Positions 17,386-25,382 of a DNA stretch of 59,033 nucleotides are shown in pieces. The notes below the pieces were generated by a model. That model was not told where the DNA came from and searched no databases. It saw only the letters and a program-made list of their open reading frames with translations. Source of the stretch: Gammaproteobacteria bacterium (GTDB lineage: Bacteria > Pseudomonadota > Gammaproteobacteria > Pseudomonadales > Azotimanducaceae); NCBI GenBank assembly GCA_009843635.1, contig VYDB01000007.1, positions 1-59,033 on the forward strand. Direction: 5' to 3'. The translations under genes were made by a program, and so were the position numbers. The stretch's first letter is position 1, and the number at the start of each line of letters is the position of its first letter.

Positions 17386-19007
17386 TGCAGTATCTCCCGC
17401 GCCGCATTGTGCCCGGGCGCGCCGGTTAGGTCGCCGCCGGGATGGCACCCCGCGCCGCATAGGTACAGCCCAGGAATGGGCGTGCGGTACTGCGCGGCTT
17501 GATAGGTGGGCCGCATCATGAGCATCTGATCGATGGCGAACTCGGTGTGATGCCAGTGGCCGCCCGTAACGTGGCACTCCCGTTCGATGTCTGCGGGCGT
17601 GAGGAATTCACAGGCGACGATCTGGTCGCGGATGCGCGGCGCGTATTGCGCGATCGTGTCGATGGCTCGCTCGCGCGCCGCGTGCCGCGCTGTATCACTC
17701 CAGCCCCTTTTGCGGCGGTAGGGCACGTACATGACGTGGGCGGACAGCACCTGTTGGCCAGCGGGCGCGAGCGAGGGATCGTGCAGGCTCGGCACGACCA
17801 TTTCCATGACCGGATTTTCCGGACACTCCCCGTACTTGGCCGCATCGAAGGCGAACTCCATGGCATCGAGGCCGGGCGCGATGATCATGCGCCCGTCCGG
17901 CGATTCAAGCCCGTCGAATTCCGGCACGCCGTCCAATGCCAAGTGCAGTTTTGCAACCAACCCTTGGCAGCGCAGGCGCCGAATCCGGTTGGTGAACCCG
18001 ATGTCCAGGAAGGGGACGCCGACCAAATCGAGGAATGTGCGCTGCGGATCGGCAGACGAAACCACGCAATCGGCCTCGATGCGCTCGCCGCTGTCAAGTT
18101 CAACGCCTTGGACGGCCAGGCCGTCGGAAGCAGGGTGGCTACCGTTGCGAGCTCCATCCGCATGGCGTTCGCCGATCAGAATTCGACGCACCGCCGCGCC
18201 GCAACGTATGTCCGCTCCGGCAGCACGGGCGGCGGCGCATAACGACCCGACCAGGCTGTCGATGCCGCCCGCAGGCACGGCGTGCGCGCCGCCCGACGCT
18301 TCTCCCATGCGATAGAGCATGGCGAGGACGGCGCCATTCGGCGAGCGCGGTGCAAGCCTGGACCCGACCAGCCCATCCCAACTCAAGGTGGCTTTGACGA
18401 CATCGCTTTGAAAGCACTCATCCATGAGATCACGGGCTGGCAGCGTGGCCACGCGCAGGAATTCCCGCATTTCACGCTTGCCGAGGCGCCGCAGTCGATA
18501 ACCCATGTGCGCGAATGTCATGGAAGGAGCCTTCAGCCGGGGAGCGCGAGGGGGTACCCCTCGCATGGAACCAGCCAGGCCGGCGCTGCCGATGGCGGGC
18601 GCGGTCTTGAGCCAGAAGGGCTGCAGGGCGTTGGCGAATCGCGTCATGCGTTCCCGGTAGCCGGCAAAGGCCTCCGCGTCGGCGGCTGCCGTCGAACTCA
18701 ACACGTCGCCGTCCAGCACGACGTGGTTGCCATCTCGGTCAAGCCCAATGGTCTTCAGGTTTGGCGAGGAGTGCCCGAATCCATGTTTCCGAAGGTCGAG
18801 TTGCCGCACCACCTTGGCCGAGAAGTGGCTCACCGTGTGCGCGACGGAGGCGCGAAAACCTGGATGAAATTCACGACCCGCGGCCAAGCCTCCGGGCGCC
18901 TGACCGGCTTCGAGCACCAGCACGCGGCGGCCTGCCCGCGCCAAGTATGAAGCGCACACCAGCCCATTGTGCCCTGCCCCTACAATGGCTACGTCGTAGC
19001 GGTTCAA
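17382..19007 (-). CDS. FAD-dependent oxidoreductase, CrtI/PYROXD2-like (A)
   Basis: The 541-residue protein is a second member of the same family as the next gene. It starts MNRYDVAIVGAGHNGLVCAS, continues VLVLEAGQAPGGLAAG, and ends with LYLCGAGCHPGGDLTG then HNAAREIL. A GAGGGA ribosome site precedes the ATG. Around residues 145-165 a Pro/Arg-rich stretch (SMRGVPPRAPRLKAPS) is encoded by a palindromic repeat that also occurs between genes at 12.6 kb, so it looks like an in-frame insertion. The four-base overlap with its paralogue suggests that the two act together, perhaps as a heteromer. Confidence 0.85.
   Translation of the reverse strand: MNRYDVAIVGAGHNGLVCASYLARAGRRVLVLEAGQAPGGLAAGREFHPGFRASVAHTVSHFSAKVVRQLDLRKHGFGHSSPNLKTIGLDRDGNHVVLDGDVLSSTAAADAEAFAGYRERMTRFANALQPFWLKTAPAIGSAGLAGSMRGVPPRAPRLKAPSMTFAHMGYRLRRLGKREMREFLRVATLPARDLMDECFQSDVVKATLSWDGLVGSRLAPRSPNGAVLAMLYRMGEASGGAHAVPAGGIDSLVGSLCAAARAAGADIRCGAAVRRILIGERHADGARNGSHPASDGLAVQGVELDSGERIEADCVVSSADPQRTFLDLVGVPFLDIGFTNRIRRLRCQGLVAKLHLALDGVPEFDGLESPDGRMIIAPGLDAMEFAFDAAKYGECPENPVMEMVVPSLHDPSLAPAGQQVLSAHVMYVPYRRKRGWSDTARHAARERAIDTIAQYAPRIRDQIVACEFLTPADIERECHVTGGHWHHTEFAIDQMLMMRPTYQAAQYRTPIPGLYLCGAGCHPGGDLTGAPGHNAAREILQ
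18526..18570 (-). repeat. palindromic element inserted in a coding sequence
   Basis: The core is an 8-bp stem GCGAGGGG/CCCCTCGC with a tiny loop (18546-18564). The adjoining GGAGC-CTTCAGCC-GGGGAGC sequence matches the end of the intergenic element at 12621-12750. It is in frame within the CrtI-like gene and adds about 15 residues. Confidence 0.65.
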
Positions 19008-19114
19008 TCCAATCCCTCGTTACAGCCAAACTCCGCCAGCCGCTAGACTAGCCACCCCTGGACACCGAGGCTTCGCCGCCTACACGCAATGCAGTATTGT
19101 TGCTTGGCACCCCA

Positions 19115-21520
19115 TCAGGACCCTAGGCGATAGCGCAGCTTGACTGTCAACTGGTCACCGCTCGGGTTGTTCCACGCTTCCTTGAAGAGGTTTCCAAAGC
19201 CACTCCTGTCCGGCGACTCGTTGGCGTTGCGGGTATAGACGATGAACAGGTCGGAAAGCGGCGCGATCTGCCAGCGGTAGCGGGCCTGGAAGTTGAGGAC
19301 CGAAACGTTGAAGTCGTCCGCCGGGCCGGGCGGCTTGGTGGTGGGCAGCAGGTCGTCGGGCGCCTCGGGCACTAGGAAGAACGCTTTCTCTTCGGCCTTG
19401 ATGGCCACCCACTGCAGGGCCACTCGGAATTGGTGCCGGGCGCTGGGGAAGAAGTCCATCGACAGGGTCGCATAGAGGTCCTTGGCATCAAAGGTGGTGA
19501 AGTTGCGGTCTTCCTGGTGCAGCAGCCAGCCGTTGCTGAAGCCGCGCCAGATATCGGCCTCCAAGTTGAAGCGGCCGCCTGGACGCCAAGCCAACTGGGC
19601 CCAGCCGCCGATGTTGCGTCCGCCGGTCTCTTCGCCGTTGTATTCGAACCCCGCCTCCAGCGATAGCGGTTTCGACGGATCGGTTTCGTACTCCAAGGTG
19701 ATCCGTTCCCGTTCCTCGATGCGGTAGGTGCCGTTGCCGAAGCTGTTGCGATCCTCGTACCGCTCGGGGAAGAAAGCCAGGCCAAACTCCAGTTCGTTTA
19801 GGTTGTGCAGCGTGAACGACTGGTTGATGCCGAACCCCGATTGGGTCAGCCGACCGCTGCCATTGAGCTCCTGGCGCATGAAGGGGCTGAAGGAAAAATC
19901 GCGGACCCAGGGAATTCCCGTCCCGCGCCAGTCCATGGTCAGCTCCAGGCGGCTGGCGTCGTTGCGCTCGAGGAACCCCAGGTCGTTGATGTCCAGGGTG
20001 TCGTCGTAGCTGTGCAGCGCCAGCTTGTACCTCAGACCTTGGCGGGGAGCGTACACGGTGTCGATGAGTGCGCCGTAGCCCTTGCCCTGCGCGGCATCCG
20101 GGTCGTCGTCCTCGATGTCGGAGTGGAGCAGTTGCCCGTCCACCGTCCAGCGGCCCGCTGCGGACTGGTAGTGGAAGTCCAAGCCGTGCACGTACGCCTC
20201 CCGTGCCGGGTGTACCGCCGCGGTCGAGATCCAACCGAGACCCCGGTAAACGCCGTCGTCCGCCGTACGGTCGTACAACAGGCGCACGGCGCCGTAGTCG
20301 CTGCCATCCTGATGCAGGTTGAGGTGTCCGGCGTCGAACTTCAGGTCATTCTCGCTGGCGCCGAGCAGGCCGTAGCGGAAGGGACCGATCTCGCCGGTCG
20401 CCTTAAGCGCGCCGCGCAGCTCCGTGGGCTGGCCGAGTTCCCTGTCCGGCACGTCGATGTCATCGGGCGCCGTGGGGGGACGGGGCCTGCCGCCGATGCG
20501 CCGGGTGTTGACCAGCATGGTCGGCGGGGAGCCCTGGCCGAAAAAGGACCGCAAGTCGGCGCGCGGGGTGGTGGTGAAGATGTCCTGACCTTCTTGGAAG
20601 AACAGGCGCTTTTCCGGGAAAAAGGTCTCGAAAGCGCTTAGGTTGACGATGACCTGGTCGGACTCCACGTTGCCGAAATCGGGGTTTAGCGTGGCCGTCA
20701 CTTGGAAGTTGGTCGAGGGCCGCCAGAAGAGGTCCACGCCGGCCTTGGTGGTGGTTTCGTTCTCCACCTCATCGACAGTGGCCGAAGCGTAGGGAAAAAC
20801 GCTCCACTGCTGGCGCGGGTCAACGCCATCGAGGCTCGCCATTGGCAACACGCTCAGGAACCGGGCCTGGGTCAACGGAATGGGCGGGTTGGCCCAGCGC
20901 TCGCCTTCCGACGCAACCTGGCGGGAAACGTACACGCCGATTTGGCGCTCGCCGCTCGCGCGGGGCATGGCCATCTGCGACCAGGGGAAGAACAGCTCGG
21001 CCGACCACCCTTGGTCCGTTTCGGCAGTCGCGCCCAACAGGGCGCCGTCCCAATCGGTTCTGAACTGGCGTTCGCGCAGCACGGTGCCGTCGGTCAGGCT
21101 GCCGCCCAGGGCCAGGTCACCCCAATAGCCGTACTCGCCGGTCCCCGATACGTCGAGCGTGAAGCCCACGGAATCCCGGCTTACTCTCATGTTGTCCCTG
21201 GAGGAGAAACGGCGCAGCAGGGTGTCGGCGGGCTGCTCCATGTCCCATCCGAGGTACAGGCCACGCTCCGTGTAGAACACCCGAAACAGGGTCCGGTAAC
21301 GGGGTTTGGCCAGGCTGTCGGGGATGGTGACGCGGAAGTACTCGGTGCCCAGCACCTGTGCCCAGACGGTTTCATCAAGTCGGCCATCGACCCGCACGTT
21401 GGCCTCGGCGTGACCGAATCGCTGCATCGGTTCTGGCGCATCGTCCCTAGCCCCCAGCGCGGAACCAGTGGCCAGCATCGCGGCCAGCGGAAACCACCGC
21501 ATCAAAACACCGGTGCGCAT
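19115..21520 (-). CDS. DUF5916 outer membrane beta-barrel protein with CBM9-like N-terminal domain
   Basis: The 801-residue protein has a signal peptide (MRTGVLMRWFPLAAMLATGSALG). A family-9 carbohydrate-binding-like domain follows (VRVDGRLDETVWAQV, then GLYLGWDME). A long C-terminal part has alternating aromatic strands typical of a beta-barrel, with the conserved FFPEKRLFFQEGQDIF near residue 285. This is the DUF5916 architecture, seen near peptidase or oxidoreductase genes in many aquatic bacteria; its function is unknown. It is divergent from the first SpdH-like gene and heads the minus-strand cluster. Confidence 0.82.
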   Translation of the reverse strand: MRTGVLMRWFPLAAMLATGSALGARDDAPEPMQRFGHAEANVRVDGRLDETVWAQVLGTEYFRVTIPDSLAKPRYRTLFRVFYTERGLYLGWDMEQPADTLLRRFSSRDNMRVSRDSVGFTLDVSGTGEYGYWGDLALGGSLTDGTVLRERQFRTDWDGALLGATAETDQGWSAELFFPWSQMAMPRASGERQIGVYVSRQVASEGERWANPPIPLTQARFLSVLPMASLDGVDPRQQWSVFPYASATVDEVENETTTKAGVDLFWRPSTNFQVTATLNPDFGNVESDQVIVNLSAFETFFPEKRLFFQEGQDIFTTTPRADLRSFFGQGSPPTMLVNTRRIGGRPRPPTAPDDIDVPDRELGQPTELRGALKATGEIGPFRYGLLGASENDLKFDAGHLNLHQDGSDYGAVRLLYDRTADDGVYRGLGWISTAAVHPAREAYVHGLDFHYQSAAGRWTVDGQLLHSDIEDDDPDAAQGKGYGALIDTVYAPRQGLRYKLALHSYDDTLDINDLGFLERNDASRLELTMDWRGTGIPWVRDFSFSPFMRQELNGSGRLTQSGFGINQSFTLHNLNELEFGLAFFPERYEDRNSFGNGTYRIEERERITLEYETDPSKPLSLEAGFEYNGEETGGRNIGGWAQLAWRPGGRFNLEADIWRGFSNGWLLHQEDRNFTTFDAKDLYATLSMDFFPSARHQFRVALQWVAIKAEEKAFFLVPEAPDDLLPTTKPPGPADDFNVSVLNFQARYRWQIAPLSDLFIVYTRNANESPDRSGFGNLFKEAWNNPSGDQLTVKLRYRLGS

Positions 21521-21602
21521 GGTTCAGTTACCGTTGGCCAGCAGACACGAAGCGCGCATGGTAACTCAATCGTCGGCGCAATCATCCAGATTCAGCGTTT
21601 CG

Positions 21603-21705
21603 AGGAGCGCGGGGCGGGCATCCGGCACTGTTAAGGCTCGTGGTAGGCCCTTCAGAATGGCCGGACAACCCCGCCTGGTGTGCCGGATGCCCGCCCCGCG
21701 CTCCT
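21603..21705. mobile_element. MITE-like element with perfect 26-bp terminal inverted repeats
   Basis: The left end (21603-21628, starting AGGAGCGCGGGGCGGGC) and the right end (21680-21705) are perfect reverse complements over 26 bp, around a 51-bp centre. No open frame fits inside. I saw no clear target-site duplication. It lies in the 278-bp divergent gap between the DUF5916 and SpdH-like genes; the remainder of that gap (21521-21602, 21706-21798) shows nothing else except a GGGAGGG ribosome site before 21799. A large hairpin with a regulatory role is the alternative. Confidence 0.65.
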
Positions 21706-21798
21706 ACTCGGCGTTCAATCTAGACCGCAATTCCCCACCACCTTGAGGCGTTCGCCAAAAGGCGGCAACATCACCGGACGCCACCGGGGAGGGTCGAA

Positions 21799-23685
21799 AT
21801 GTCCGGGCAGCTCAACATCACCCGCCGTGACTTCATCAACGGCGTTGCGCTCGGCGTAGCGGCAGGCCTGTCGCTTTCCCCGCGGGAATTGCTGGCGCTG
21901 GGCAGTGCCGAAGGGGTGCCCTATCCGCCGGCGCTGACCGGCATGCGCGGCAGCCATCCAGGGTCGTTCGAGGTGGCCCACGGGTTGTCCCGGCACGGAG
22001 CGACCTGGCCCCGGCCGGCCACGCTGACCGACCAACCCTATGATCTGGTGATCGTCGGCGGCGGCATCTCGGGGCTGGCGGCGGCCCTGCTCCATCGCCA
22101 GCGCGTCGGCCCGCAATCGAGGATTTTGGTGCTCGACAATCACGATGACTTCGGCGGGCACGCCAAGCGCAACGAGTTCAACGTCGACGGCAAGCTGCTG
22201 ATCGGCTACGGCGGCAGTCAGTCTATCGATACGCCGGGGCGCTACTCCAAGGTGGCCGGCAAGCTGCTGCAGGACATCTCCATCCACACGGAGCGGTTCT
22301 ACGACTATTTTGACCAGGCGTACTACAGCCAGCGAAACCTCGGTCGCGCCATCTATTTCAGCCGGGAAGCGTACGGTGCCGACAGCGTTCATCCGAACGT
22401 GACCTGGTTCTTCGGCCGCACCGAGCCGCACGACGACATTGCCGGCACGGTTGGCCGGTATCCCCTTTCCGATGCGTCCCGCGCGAGCCTGATGCGCCTG
22501 CTCACCGAAGGCGTTGATTATCTGGAGGGCATGGGCCGCAAGCAGAAAATCGGGGCGTTGCGGGCCTTAAGCTATACGGATTTCCTGGTGCGCAGGGCCG
22601 GCGTCACCCCGGAAGTCGCGACCCTGCTGCGGGACACCACCAAGGGCTTCTGGGGCGTGGGCTGGGATGCGCTTTCCGCACTGGAGGCCCTTCGTCTCGG
22701 CATGCCGGGCACCGGCGGGCTTGGCATCGGGGAGCTCGAGAACGAGACGCCGCAGCGCGACGAACCGTACATCTTTCACTTTCCGGACGGCAACGCCGGG
22801 GTGGCGCGCGCACTGGTCCGGCAACTGATCCCTGCGGCCGTACCGGGCGAGTCGATGGAAGACCTGGTGCTCGCGCGCGTCAACTACGCGTTGTTGGACG
22901 CCCCGGAAAACAACACGCGGCTGCGGCTGAACAGCACGGCCGTCAATGTCAGCCACGCTGACCGAGGCCGGCAGGTGGACGTCACCTACGTGCAAAGCGG
23001 CAAAGTGCATCGCGTCCGCGGCCGGCATGCCGTGCTCGCCTGCTATAACGAGATGATCCCGCATCTGTGTTCCGAACTGCCCAAGGCGCAGAAGGAGGCC
23101 ATCGCCTATGCCACCAAGGTGCCGCTGGTGTACATCAGCGTGGCGCTGCGCAACTGGAGGGCTTTCGAGAACCTGGGGTTCCAGAGCTTCTACATTCCCC
23201 AAGGCGAACTGATGCACTCCTTTGGCATGGATTTTCCGGTGAGCATGGGAGGCTATGCGTTCACGCAGCGGTCGAGTGAGCCGACCGTCATTCACGGCAC
23301 CTACGTGCCGACCGTTCCCGGGCGGGGCCTGAAGGCGCGGGAGCAGCACGTACAGGGGCGCCGGCTGCTCTACGAACAGACTTTTGACGAGCTCGAGGGC
23401 AAGATCGTCCGGCAGATGAGCGGCGCACTCGCGGGCGGAGGCTTTGATGCCGCCCGCGACATCGCCGCGCTCACGGTAAACCGCTGGCCGCACGGCTACG
23501 CGTACGAGTACAACGACTACGCCGACCCGCTCGAATACGATCGGGACAACGGCCCGCACGTTGCCGGGCGGGCGCGCATCGGCCGTATTTCCATCGCCAA
23601 CTCCGATGCATCAGCCTACGCCTACGTGGATGGCGCCATCGATGCGGCGCACCGGGCCGTCAACGAACAGCTTGCCATCGAATGA
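21799..23685 (+). CDS. Tat-exported spermidine-dehydrogenase-like FAD oxidoreductase (paralogue 1)
   Basis: This 628-residue flavoprotein resembles SpdH, which oxidises spermidine in the periplasm. The Tat signal is ITRRDFINGVALGVAAG (7-23). Next come the family block LTGMRGSHPGSFEVAH (47-61), the FAD loop DLVIVGGGISGLAAA (82-96) and VLDNHDDFGGHAKRNEF (111-127). The C-terminal motif TVNRWPHGYAYEYN and GRISIANSDASAY complete it. A GGGAGGG site precedes the ATG. Its stop overlaps the sulfotransferase start. Two paralogues follow within 13 kb. Substrate identity is inferred from the family only. Confidence 0.82.
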   Translation: MSGQLNITRRDFINGVALGVAAGLSLSPRELLALGSAEGVPYPPALTGMRGSHPGSFEVAHGLSRHGATWPRPATLTDQPYDLVIVGGGISGLAAALLHRQRVGPQSRILVLDNHDDFGGHAKRNEFNVDGKLLIGYGGSQSIDTPGRYSKVAGKLLQDISIHTERFYDYFDQAYYSQRNLGRAIYFSREAYGADSVHPNVTWFFGRTEPHDDIAGTVGRYPLSDASRASLMRLLTEGVDYLEGMGRKQKIGALRALSYTDFLVRRAGVTPEVATLLRDTTKGFWGVGWDALSALEALRLGMPGTGGLGIGELENETPQRDEPYIFHFPDGNAGVARALVRQLIPAAVPGESMEDLVLARVNYALLDAPENNTRLRLNSTAVNVSHADRGRQVDVTYVQSGKVHRVRGRHAVLACYNEMIPHLCSELPKAQKEAIAYATKVPLVYISVALRNWRAFENLGFQSFYIPQGELMHSFGMDFPVSMGGYAFTQRSSEPTVIHGTYVPTVPGRGLKAREQHVQGRRLLYEQTFDELEGKIVRQMSGALAGGGFDAARDIAALTVNRWPHGYAYEYNDYADPLEYDRDNGPHVAGRARIGRISIANSDASAYAYVDGAIDAAHRAVNEQLAIE

Positions 23686-25310
23686 CGGAAGGGATGGATG
23701 GCGCGCTAGTGGCTGCGGCGACGGCGGCGCCGGAACCCTGGATGCGGGACGCGTTGCAGGCGGGATTCCGCCATCTCGCGGCCGGCCGGCCCGATGACGC
23801 ATCGGCCTGCTGCCGGCGGCTGCTGCGCGCCAAGCCCGATCTCGTGGAAGCCCATTTTCTGGTCGGCCTGATCGCCATTGAAATGCGGCAGAACGGCACC
23901 GCCGTCAAGGCCTTCGGATCGGTCACCAAGCTCAAGCCGGCACATGGCGCCGCCTGGGCCAACTTGGCGCGGCTGTTCATGCTCGCCGGGCAGGCGGCGA
24001 GGGCGGATGCAGCCTTGGAGGAAGCCGTTCAGCACCACGACGGCAACCCGGTCGTCCTCGATCTCATCGGCTCGGTGTACAGCCTGCTCGGCGATCAGGA
24101 GGAGGCGTCGCGCTGGATTGCCAAGGCCGTGCGCCGGGCGCCCAAGCATGTGCCGTTTCTGGTGAACCAAGCGAACAACCAAGTGTTTCTCGGTGCCACG
24201 GATCAAGCGGCGGCGGTTTTGGACACCGCACTCGGCCTGCAGCCGGAAAATGCCAACGCCCACTGGCTGCTTGCCAATGTTCGCAAGGCGGAAGACCGAG
24301 CGCACATCGACCGCCTGCAGGAGCTTGCGCAGAGCGATCAGCGCAATCCACGGGCACTCGCGTTTCTCTACTATGGCCTCGGCAAGGAACTTGAGGACCT
24401 GCAGGAATGGGAGCAAGCATTCGAGGCCTTCAGCCAGGGAGCGAAGGCACGTCGCAGCATCATCGACTACAACGAACGCTCGGAAATCGAGATGTTCCGC
24501 GCTTTCGGGGAAACCTTCACCGCCGAGTGGTTCGCGCGGGATGGCGCCGCCCACGACGACCCTGCTCCGATTTTCGTGGTCGGCCAGCCGAGAACCGGCA
24601 CCACGTTGGTCGAGAGGATCATCACCAGCCATTCGCAGGTGCATTCGGCGGGTGAGTTGAGGCAGTTCGGAACCTGTGTGCGGCGATTGGCCGACTACCG
24701 GGAGCCAACCCGATACTCGGCCAAGTTGGCGCGCCTCGCTGCCGGCGTCGATTGCGGGCAATTGGGCCGGGCCTACTTGCGTTCCACGGAAACACTGCGT
24801 GGCAGCTTGCCTCGGTTCGTGGACAAGCTGCCGCCCAACTACCTCTACATCCCGCTCATTTTGAAAGCGTTGCCGCGGGCCAAGGTCGTCCACCTGACGC
24901 GCAACCCGATGGACGCCTGCTTCGCCAGCTTCAAGCAGCTCTTTGCCGATGCCTACCCCCACTCTTACGACCAAGCGGAGATGGCCCGCCACCACGCACG
25001 CTACTTTCATCTGATGGCGCTATGGCGTGAGCGGTTCGGGGACCGGTTCCACGACATCGCCTACGAGGACACGGCACGCGACCTCGAACCCAATGCCCGG
25101 GCACTGATCGAGTTCCTGGACTTGCCTTGGGAGGACGCCTGTCTCGAGTTCCACAAGCAGGAATCGGCGGTGACCACGGCCAGCGCCGTGCAGGTACGCC
25201 AGCCCGTGCACACGGGTTCCATTGGCCGGTGGCGCCGCTATGAAGCGCAACTCGCCGTCATGCGCCGGACACTGGAAGAACAGGGCGTGCCGCTCGCAAG
25301 CAGTGCTTGA
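23682..25310 (+). CDS. TPR-repeat sulfotransferase
   Basis: The 542-residue protein has tetratricopeptide-like repeats in the first half (AAWANLARLFMLAGQAARAD, VVLDLIGSVYSLLGDQEEAS and similar). A sulfotransferase domain begins with the PAPS-binding loop VVGQPRTGTTLVERI near residue 300. LPRFVDKLPPNYLYIPLI and VHLTRNPMDACFASFKQLF are the later core motifs. No signal peptide is seen, so it should be cytoplasmic and move sulfate from PAPS to an unknown acceptor. Its start overlaps the SpdH-like stop (ATGA); another in-frame ATG at 23694 is possible. Confidence 0.87.
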   Translation: MTEGMDGALVAAATAAPEPWMRDALQAGFRHLAAGRPDDASACCRRLLRAKPDLVEAHFLVGLIAIEMRQNGTAVKAFGSVTKLKPAHGAAWANLARLFMLAGQAARADAALEEAVQHHDGNPVVLDLIGSVYSLLGDQEEASRWIAKAVRRAPKHVPFLVNQANNQVFLGATDQAAAVLDTALGLQPENANAHWLLANVRKAEDRAHIDRLQELAQSDQRNPRALAFLYYGLGKELEDLQEWEQAFEAFSQGAKARRSIIDYNERSEIEMFRAFGETFTAEWFARDGAAHDDPAPIFVVGQPRTGTTLVERIITSHSQVHSAGELRQFGTCVRRLADYREPTRYSAKLARLAAGVDCGQLGRAYLRSTETLRGSLPRFVDKLPPNYLYIPLILKALPRAKVVHLTRNPMDACFASFKQLFADAYPHSYDQAEMARHHARYFHLMALWRERFGDRFHDIAYEDTARDLEPNARALIEFLDLPWEDACLEFHKQESAVTTASAVQVRQPVHTGSIGRWRRYEAQLAVMRRTLEEQGVPLASSA

Positions 25311-25349
25311 CATGTCACGCGACATGCCTTAGCCTGTCGCGTGACATGT
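25310..25349. promoter_or_regulatory. 15-bp perfect dyad upstream of the TonB receptor gene
   Basis: Arms ACATGTCACGCGACA (25310-25324) and TGTCGCGTGACATGT (25335-25349) are perfect reverse complements with a 10-base spacer. A consensus -35 TTGACA (25307-25312) overlaps the left arm; a weak -10 candidate lies in the spacer. No T run follows the right arm, so an operator for a dimeric or tetrameric regulator is more likely than a terminator. Confidence 0.6.
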
Positions 25350-25382
25350 TAAAGCGCCACTGAGGCACTGGGAGGGGATGAC

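Noticed and set aside
15751-19007. Carotenoid synthesis operon
   Set aside because: The proteins share the CrtI fold, but no phytoene synthase or cyclase is present, and the C-terminal text fits PYROXD2-like proteins.
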